From an uncultured Clostridia bacterium (lineage in GTDB: Bacteria; Bacillota; Clostridia; TANB77; CAG-508), in the NCBI GenBank assembly GCA_948857205.1, contig CAQPRV010000111.1:1-19066 (forward strand): a DNA stretch of 19,066 nt, written 5' to 3'. The translations under genes and the position numbers were made by a program. The notes under the pieces were generated by a model. The model worked only from the letters and a program-made list of their open reading frames with translations. It was not told where the DNA came from and did not search any database. The stretch's first letter is position 1, and each line of letters starts with the position of its first letter. This document shows, piece after piece, positions 14,357-19,066 of this stretch.

Positions 14357-15397
14357 TTATATACTTTCTAAAATTTCACTCAATACTTTTTCTCTGTCTT
14401 TTGAAGTATCAATATATTTTATTCCACATTTAGGACATTCTATTTTCAACATTTCATTACAATTATACCAATCTTGTGCATGTTCTAATAAATAGTCTTT
14501 GGATAAACCATAAGTCCAACTTTCTTCTGTATCATATGTAATACATTGATTTACCATTTCTTTATATTTGCTATGTATCTTATTAAATGCTATATTAGAA
14601 ACAACTCTTACAATACGAGAAATACATAATATAACACCTATTATTAAAGCTGTTTTCTCCACATCAAAGTTTAAAAGTAATTCTTGTTGTATAAATAATT
14701 TCCCATTTGATTGTCCAGAGTTTACAATAGGATAGAATAGACCATAAGAAACAATCAATACTATAATTAGCTTAGTATAATTTATTTTAGTTTTAGATTT
14801 TATTTTAGTTTCTTCTTTAATTTTATTGTATTTAGAATAATCAACTATGTAAAATGATAATACAAAACATATTAAACAAAAAGTAATGCACCCAAACATT
14901 GGTAAATAATTATTAAAGTTAAACATTAAACTTGCAATGAATGAGATAATCATTGTTACTGTTGCATATATGGTATTAGATTTTGTTTTAACTTTTATAT
15001 ATTCATTATTCCTATTTTGCAATTCAAGATTATTTTTCAATACTGCATTTGCCATATTTTGAAATGTAAATGCAATTTCATAAATAACCTTTCCTAAAGC
15101 TACAACTATATAATTTTGCCCAAATGTTAACAATAGACTAGATACTAACAATAACATTGAGCCTAATCTTACTGAATTTGTATTTCCTATTTTCTTAATA
15201 ATTTTTAATAGTGGTACTTGTAATGCTATGCAAGTTATTAATGATACTGTAGTTAAAGAAACTATCTGTGATGCATTAAAGTTTTTTACAACTGTTAAAA
15301 ATAATGTATCTATTGCTACCCAAAATAGTAAATCACCTGATAGGCCAGCATACCAAGGAAATATCTTATTAAATTTTGTCATCTTTTCTTGTTCCAT
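14357..15397 (-). CDS. Truncated MFS-type transporter fused to an unrelated zinc-motif tail
   Basis: The first 283 residues resemble a major facilitator transporter. They have about eight hydrophobic segments and no clear substrate signature (WYAGLSGDLLFWVAIDTLFL near the start, IVRVVSNIAFNKIHSKYK at the end). A full-length transporter would continue with about four more helices. Instead the last 62 residues are soluble and unrelated: ESWTYGLSKDYLLEHAQDW followed by IECPKCGIKYID, which has one CxxC pair. This looks like a deletion that joined a transporter 5' end to the 3' end of a gene next to the nuclease. The ATG at 15397 is preferred because GGAG lies six bases upstream; the frame also has a TTG at 15409. 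The transporter function is probably lost. Confidence 0.65.
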   Translation of the reverse strand: MEQEKMTKFNKIFPWYAGLSGDLLFWVAIDTLFLTVVKNFNASQIVSLTTVSLITCIALQVPLLKIIKKIGNTNSVRLGSMLLLVSSLLLTFGQNYIVVALGKVIYEIAFTFQNMANAVLKNNLELQNRNNEYIKVKTKSNTIYATVTMIISFIASLMFNFNNYLPMFGCITFCLICFVLSFYIVDYSKYNKIKEETKIKSKTKINYTKLIIVLIVSYGLFYPIVNSGQSNGKLFIQQELLLNFDVEKTALIIGVILCISRIVRVVSNIAFNKIHSKYKEMVNQCITYDTEESWTYGLSKDYLLEHAQDWYNCNEMLKIECPKCGIKYIDTSKDREKVLSEILESI

Positions 15398-15428
15398 TTT
15401 TCTCTCCAATTTGTCTTTTTTCTACATA

Positions 15429-15457
15429 ATAATAGCATAAACTTTCTTTAATTTAAA
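15429..15457 (-). promoter_or_regulatory. Probable extended -10 promoter of the MFS chimera
   Basis: On the minus strand TGC-TATTAT (extended -10, 15429-15437) lies 17 bases from a weak -35 TTTAAA (15452-15457). Transcription would begin about 25 bases upstream of the ATG at 15397. Confidence 0.45.
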
Positions 15458-15501
15458 GGATTTTATAATATTTTGCTTTAAAAAATTTTTTCCAATTAAA
15501 A

Positions 15502-15530
15502 TTGACAAATCTAAATTATGTGTGTATAAT
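15502..15530 (+). promoter_or_regulatory. Consensus promoter for a plus-strand small RNA
   Basis: TTGACA (15502-15507) and TATAAT (15525-15530) are both perfect and 17 bases apart, the strongest promoter in the window. It points right, against every protein gene here, and no plus-strand reading frame follows. Transcription would begin near 15537. Confidence 0.8.
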
Positions 15531-15536
15531 AAATAT

Positions 15537-15622
15537 AGGAAATGAAACACAGAAATGTGTTGTCACATATATTAATGTTAAGACACTACATTGCCGTCCA
15601 AAGCATAATGTAGGTCTTTATT
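15537..15622 (+). ncRNA. Predicted antitoxin-like small RNA, about 85 nt
   Basis: From the consensus promoter the transcript would contain a 5' hairpin (AACACA, GAAA tetraloop, TGTGTT; 15546-15561), a linker, and a large hairpin (15581-15617). That hairpin is followed by TTTATTTATT, a weak intrinsic terminator. Its 3' end reaches the stop codon of the minus-strand peptide gene, so it would be complementary to the 3' end of that message. The layout resembles the antisense RNAs of Fst/RNAII and TxpA/RatA. The end point is an estimate. Confidence 0.5.
15581..15617. terminator. Hairpin shared by the converging transcripts
   Basis: AGACACTACATT (15581-15592) pairs with AATGTAGGTCT (15607-15617), with one internal mismatch and bulge and a 14-base loop. 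On the plus strand TTTATTTATT follows, so it can end the small RNA. On the minus strand it begins five bases after the peptide stop codon, but no U run follows, so that direction may be leaky. In the minus-strand RNA the loop contains UUUGGAC, which fits a YUNR U-turn motif common in antisense recognition loops. Confidence 0.5.
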
Positions 15623-15726
15623 TATTCCTTATTTGTCCAAAGTATGTATATAACTGTCAATAAGGCTACGTTTATAGTTATTGATATCATAAATCCTATA
15701 ATTAGGAATAGTAAAAATTCTACCAT
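15622..15726 (-). CDS. Small hydrophobic peptide, candidate type I toxin
   Basis: A 34-codon frame runs from ATG at 15726 to TAA at 15622. The product starts MVEFLLFLIIGFMISI and ends VIYILWTNKE. It is almost wholly hydrophobic and forms one predicted membrane helix with a short polar, charged end. GAGGTG lies six bases upstream. A 7-bp hairpin (CATAGTT/AACTATG, 15746-15762) sits just before the ribosome binding site and could affect its access. The size, single helix and charged tail fit Fst, TxpA or BsrG-type toxins, but no specific family is recognised. It has its own promoter and faces a strong opposing one. Confidence 0.55.
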   Translation of the reverse strand: MVEFLLFLIIGFMISITINVALLTVIYILWTNKE

Positions 15727-15793
15727 AAACACCACCTCACTTTCTCATAGTTAGAAACTATGAAGTTTAGTGGCAACACACATCTGCTTTATA

Positions 15794-15805
15794 TTCATTT
15801 CCTAT
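15794..15805 (-). repeat. 12-bp inverted copy of 15535-15546 at the start of both transcripts
   Basis: ATAGGAAATGAA occurs at 15535-15546 on the plus strand and again here on the minus strand, each just after a promoter. A second pair follows: ATGTGTTGTCAC (15555-15566, plus) and ATGTGTGTTGCCAC (15770-15783, minus). The two RNAs would thus start with similar sequences. Confidence 0.6.
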
Positions 15806-15812
15806 GTTAAAT

Positions 15813-15841
15813 ACTATATAACATATTTTACTAAAAAACAA
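15813..15841 (-). promoter_or_regulatory. Promoter of the small hydrophobic peptide gene
   Basis: On the minus strand TTGTTT (15836-15841) and TATAGT (15813-15818) are 17 bases apart. Transcription would begin near 15806, leaving a leader of about 80 bases before the ATG at 15726. Long structured leaders are usual for type I toxins. Confidence 0.6.
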
Positions 15842-15858
15842 GCGAACATAGTAAAATT

Positions 15859-16188
15859 TTACAAAATTCTGTTCTTCCAAATATCATAAGTATTGTATAA
15901 TACTTCAAATACAAAAATATTTTGTTCTTTTTCAGTTAGTTCCATTACTTGTGCCGAAGTCATAAGTAAATGCTTATAGTTAAGCAAATTCAAGAATTTT
16001 GTTTTGTTATATTGTTCATCAACTACACATAACACTTTCTTTAAAATCTCTAAAACTTTATCATTTTCCACTTTTATATGATAACTTTCAAGCATATCTA
16101 TGCTTAATCTTAATTTATCTGCAAAATCTAATGTTTCAAAATATCTTACTAAATTTACTACTTTTTCATTATTACATTTTAATATCAT
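15859..16188 (-). CDS. Protein of unknown function next to the relaxase
   Basis: The 109-residue soluble protein appears all-helical (NLVRYFETLDFADKLRLSID, NDKVLEILKKVL, LTEKEQNIFVFEVLYNTYDI). It has no transmembrane segment and no motif that I recognise. A strong GGAGG lies nine bases before the ATG at 16188. It starts 17 bases after the stop of the relaxase remnant and may have been co-transcribed with it, so an accessory role in the mobile element is possible. It lies upstream of the small-peptide promoter. Confidence 0.65.
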   Translation of the reverse strand: MILKCNNEKVVNLVRYFETLDFADKLRLSIDMLESYHIKVENDKVLEILKKVLCVVDEQYNKTKFLNLLNYKHLLMTSAQVMELTEKEQNIFVFEVLYNTYDIWKNRIL

Positions 16189-16205
16189 AATTTTTTACCT
16201 CCGTT

Positions 16206-17424
16206 TTATAATTCATAATTTCTTTTTTTAATGTTTTTATTGTCTATAAAATCAATATCTTCTTGTCTTAAAATATTATCTATTTTAAGTTCTTCATAGA
16301 CTTTTTTATAGGTTTCACTTTTAGAATGTCTTACTTTATTTTTTATAAATTTCATTAGTTTGTTCCATAAGTATTTGAATGGCTTTAATACATTTATTTC
16401 TTTTTGTTGTTTTGAAATAGTATTTTTTGCTATATCTAAATTTTGTGTTAAATCTCTTATTTTTTCATCTTTCTGTCTAATGGTAGAGTTTAATTCTCTA
16501 ACTTCATTATTGTGTTCTTTTAAATCTTTTTCGTATTCCTTTATAATGACATCTAAATTATTTACTTTTTTCATTGATTTCGTAGTATCTTCTACATTTG
16601 AAATATAATCTTTTATAGTTGTTACTTGTTCTTGTGAAATGGTATAATTCTTTTTATTTACTAGATTAGGCTTTAAATTAGATACTATTTCTTTGATATT
16701 ATTGCCATTTTCATTTACTAAATCTATCTTTTTATTTGCTTGTTCTAATAATTTTTTATTCTTTTCATATTGCTTTTTTACTTTATTATAGTTTTGCATT
16801 TGACTAACTGGAATATCTTGATTTCTTCCTTTTTCTTTTGTTTTTAGCTGATAATCTTGTTCATATACTTTGTTAAATGACTTTATATAGCAATTTCTCA
16901 TTTTGTCTTGTATCCTTGTTAGAGATTCTTTTGTAAATATTTGAGATTTTGCTACTTGTTTTTTCATTCCATTTTTGTATCCGTTCTTTTATTGGAATAC
17001 CAACTATATGAAGATGTGGACTTGTTTCATCAAAGTGAATTACTGCATTGGCGACTTTAAATTGTGGTACTATTGTCACAAAATCTTGTAATTGTTCTTT
17101 ATAAACTTGTACCATTTTATAACAATATTCTTGTGTTTTATCTTGCCAAAAGTTCATATCTCCAAGCTCAATTATTAGTTCACAACATAAATCTCTATTA
17201 GAATTTTTTGATATATGCTCAAAGTAATTTTGTATTTTTCTATCTTCTCTTGTTTGTTTATTGTTGTATTCAATTCTTGCATTTTCAAACTCTTGTAAAT
17301 ATAAATTTTGAACATCATTTATTAAATTATCTGTTCCAAAAATTACAGAAATTAGTTCTGTTTTATTATCATATTTTTTTATGGTATATAGTAAAATGCA
17401 GTATCTATTTCTTGCATTTGGAAT
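16206..17424 (-). pseudogene. MobV/Pre-type plasmid mobilisation relaxase, N-terminally truncated and frameshifted
   Basis: Relaxases of the MobV (Pre/Mob) family nick DNA at an origin of transfer. The first frame, open from 17424, reads NKTELISVIFGTDNLINDVQ, YNNKQTREDRKIQNYFEHIS and ELIIELGDMNFW. It then has the conserved metal-site motif VIHFDETSPHLHIVGIPIKE. An extra base at 16983 then breaks the frame. The second frame continues with GYKNGMKKQVAKSQIFTKES, LTRIQDKMRNCYIKSFNKVY and a long coiled coil (about 180 residues) of heptad-like Lys, Glu and Asn. No start codon is seen upstream, and the usual N-terminal 30-60 residues are missing where the frame runs into the recombinase 3' end. It is probably not functional as it stands. 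Confidence 0.8.
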
Positions 17425-19066
17425 TTATCTTCTTCATTGATATAGAGTATTCCAAATCTATATGTTTCCATTTTGTTATCTGGATCTAGTTTATAGTAAT
17501 CTTCTAAAGGAAATACTCTAACAATAGCAGAGTTATCTTCAGCATAGTTAAAATAAAACATCTGCTTATCTACATAGTAGATTGCTTCAGTATAATGAAC
17601 ATCATAATATTGTCTTAATCTCATAATAATTTCGCCGACTTCTTCCTCTGGCAAGTAATTACTAAATCTAACACTACCAAGTACATTACCTAATATCATA
17701 GGTTTTGTAGTATCAATATAACCATTATCATATAATTCCTGACAAGGTTTACAAATTGAGTCTCTAAAGTTAATTTGATTTACAATTACTTCGCTACCAA
17801 CTAAAGCAAGTTCTATATCATTAACATATTTCATTATAAGTTCTGCTTGTTCTTGTCTGGTATAATCTTTCCAAGTTTTAGTTCTCGCTTGATACTCTTT
17901 TTCTAACTTGACCTTGTTAATAAAGTCAATATCTCTCTTTAATAAAATGTCTTTTGGTGTAAATTTTAGTTCTTCGGTACAATCAGTAGTTTCTAGTTTG
18001 TTCTGTAATTCACTTATTGCTGTTTCAACAATTTTCTTTTCTTCGTTATATTCTTTTAGTTCAAATACTCCGTTAATATAGGCTTTTTTAATTCTTTCAA
18101 GTTTATTATTTTGCTCTTTTATTTCTTTTTCTAATTGTTCTTTAGGCTCGTCAAATTTTTGCTTTATCATAGGCAAGAAGAATTGATTTACAACAGAGTT
18201 ATATTCTACTAATTCGCTAATGAATTGATTGAAATAATCATTTATAACTTTTTCTTTAAATTCAATTTTACAATCATTACAATAATAGTAGAAATAGCTA
18301 TTACCATTTTTCTTTGTAGTTGCTTTTCCTCCTAAAATTCTATTGCATTTAGGACACTTCAACTTCTGTAAATATAAATATGTCAATGTTCTCTGATAAC
18401 TCCTAGAGTTTTTCTTTTTCTGTACTTGACAGTCTGACCACATTTCTTTTGAAATTATAGGCTCTACAACATCTTCATAATAAGTTGGGTGCTTTGTCCT
18501 TTTTCCATGAACAAAATCTCCCTTATATATTTCATTTTCAAGAATAGTCTGTATTGTAGAATCTCTCCAATTATCTTTTCCTAATACTTTTTCTTCGTTG
18601 AATAAGTTGCTTATTTTTTGATAAGAATAGCCATTATAGTACAAGTCAAATATTCTAACTACAATATCTTTAGTAGAATAATCTATTACTAATTTTTTAT
18701 CTTCGTGCTTATAGCCTAATGGGGCAACATGAGGAATATGCCCTGATTTTATTGCTCCTGCTAGTCCTACTTTTGTTCTTTCGCTTGTTCTCTCTATTTC
18801 ATTTTGACTTACACTCATTAAAAGCCTTGAAATCATTTTTCCATTTGCAGTTGTAGTATTTATTTCATCATTTGCACAGTCAAGATAAGCATTATTTTCA
18901 TCTAAAAAAGTTATTAGTTTTTCCCAGTCACATATACTTCTAGTTATTCTATCTAGTTTTAAAGCAACAATAGTATTTATCTTTTTAGCTTTAATATCAC
19001 TTTTTAATCTTTCAAACTATCTCTTGTAAATGTTTCTATCGCAGACGCCTTTTGTGTAACATCGTA
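17379..19066 (-). pseudogene. Large serine recombinase, N terminus beyond window and frameshifted
   Basis: Large serine recombinases integrate and excise mobile elements. The visible catalytic domain reads INTIVALKLDRITRSICDWEK, INTTTANGKMISRLLMSVSQ and NEIERTSERTKVGLAGAI. Then come the recombinase domain (APLGYKHEDKKLVIDY, WRDSTIQTILENEIYKGDFV), a zinc ribbon (CPKCNRIL with CNDC), a coiled coil, and an extra C-terminal domain ending at 17379. Near 19017 one base appears to be missing: TQKASAIETFTRD is in one frame and FERLKSDIKAKK in another, so translation from upstream would stop at the TAA formed a few codons later. The active-site serine lies outside the window. The 3' end overlaps the relaxase remnant by 46 bases. 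Confidence 0.85.

Noticed and set aside
16873..17157. Independent 94-codon gene starting MNFWQDKT
   Set aside because: Conserved relaxase sequence continues upstream in the same frame for about 90 codons, and its last residues are the out-of-frame reading after the insertion at 16983.

Overview
The window comes from a very AT-rich, anaerobic, low-GC Gram-positive bacterium, most likely an uncultured member of the Clostridia. The basis is the base composition, strong AGGAGG-type ribosome binding sites, near-consensus sigma-A promoters, a rubrerythrin, and Bacillota-type gene neighbourhoods (asp23-amaP-DUF2273-nusB-xseA and yicC-remA-rpoZ-priA-def-fmt). Every recognisable protein gene is on the minus strand, so transcription runs from high to low coordinates. 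I see no tRNA, rRNA or CRISPR array.

Core part (1-13336). Transcription order is: rubrerythrin with its own promoter and terminator; then, from a clear promoter at 12574-12602, rsmE, a small membrane protein, yicC, remA, rpoZ, an archaeal-type CMP kinase, priA, def, an HD-domain gene and fmt. A second promoter at 3403-3431 drives asp23, amaP, a DUF2273 protein, nusB, xseA and a membrane protein cut by the window edge. The set covers translation initiation (def, fmt), rRNA modification, transcription (rpoZ, nusB), replication restart and repair (priA, xseA) and cell-envelope stress. Two departures from the usual order stand out. gmk and coaBC are missing between remA and priA. A gene for an HD-domain protein sits between def and fmt, flanked by inverted copies of a GGGACGG palindromic repeat. 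priA carries a one-base insertion in helicase motif VI.

Accessory part (13506-19066). This is a decayed mobile region. It holds a Mrr-like restriction endonuclease interrupted by an amber codon, a truncated MFS transporter fused to an unrelated zinc-motif tail, a 109-residue protein of unknown function, a frameshifted MobV-type relaxase lacking its N terminus, and a large serine recombinase running off the window with a frameshift near its N terminus.

The best candidate for an undescribed system is at 15502-15841. Two facing promoters (one a perfect TTGACA-N17-TATAAT) transcribe towards each other across a 34-codon hydrophobic peptide gene. A hairpin sits between the peptide stop codon and the opposing promoter. 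This is the layout of a type I toxin-antitoxin locus of the Fst/TxpA kind. A second unusual point is that the priA and relaxase frameshifts both fall at an in-frame CGG followed by A, and by my reading CGG is otherwise unused as a codon in the window.
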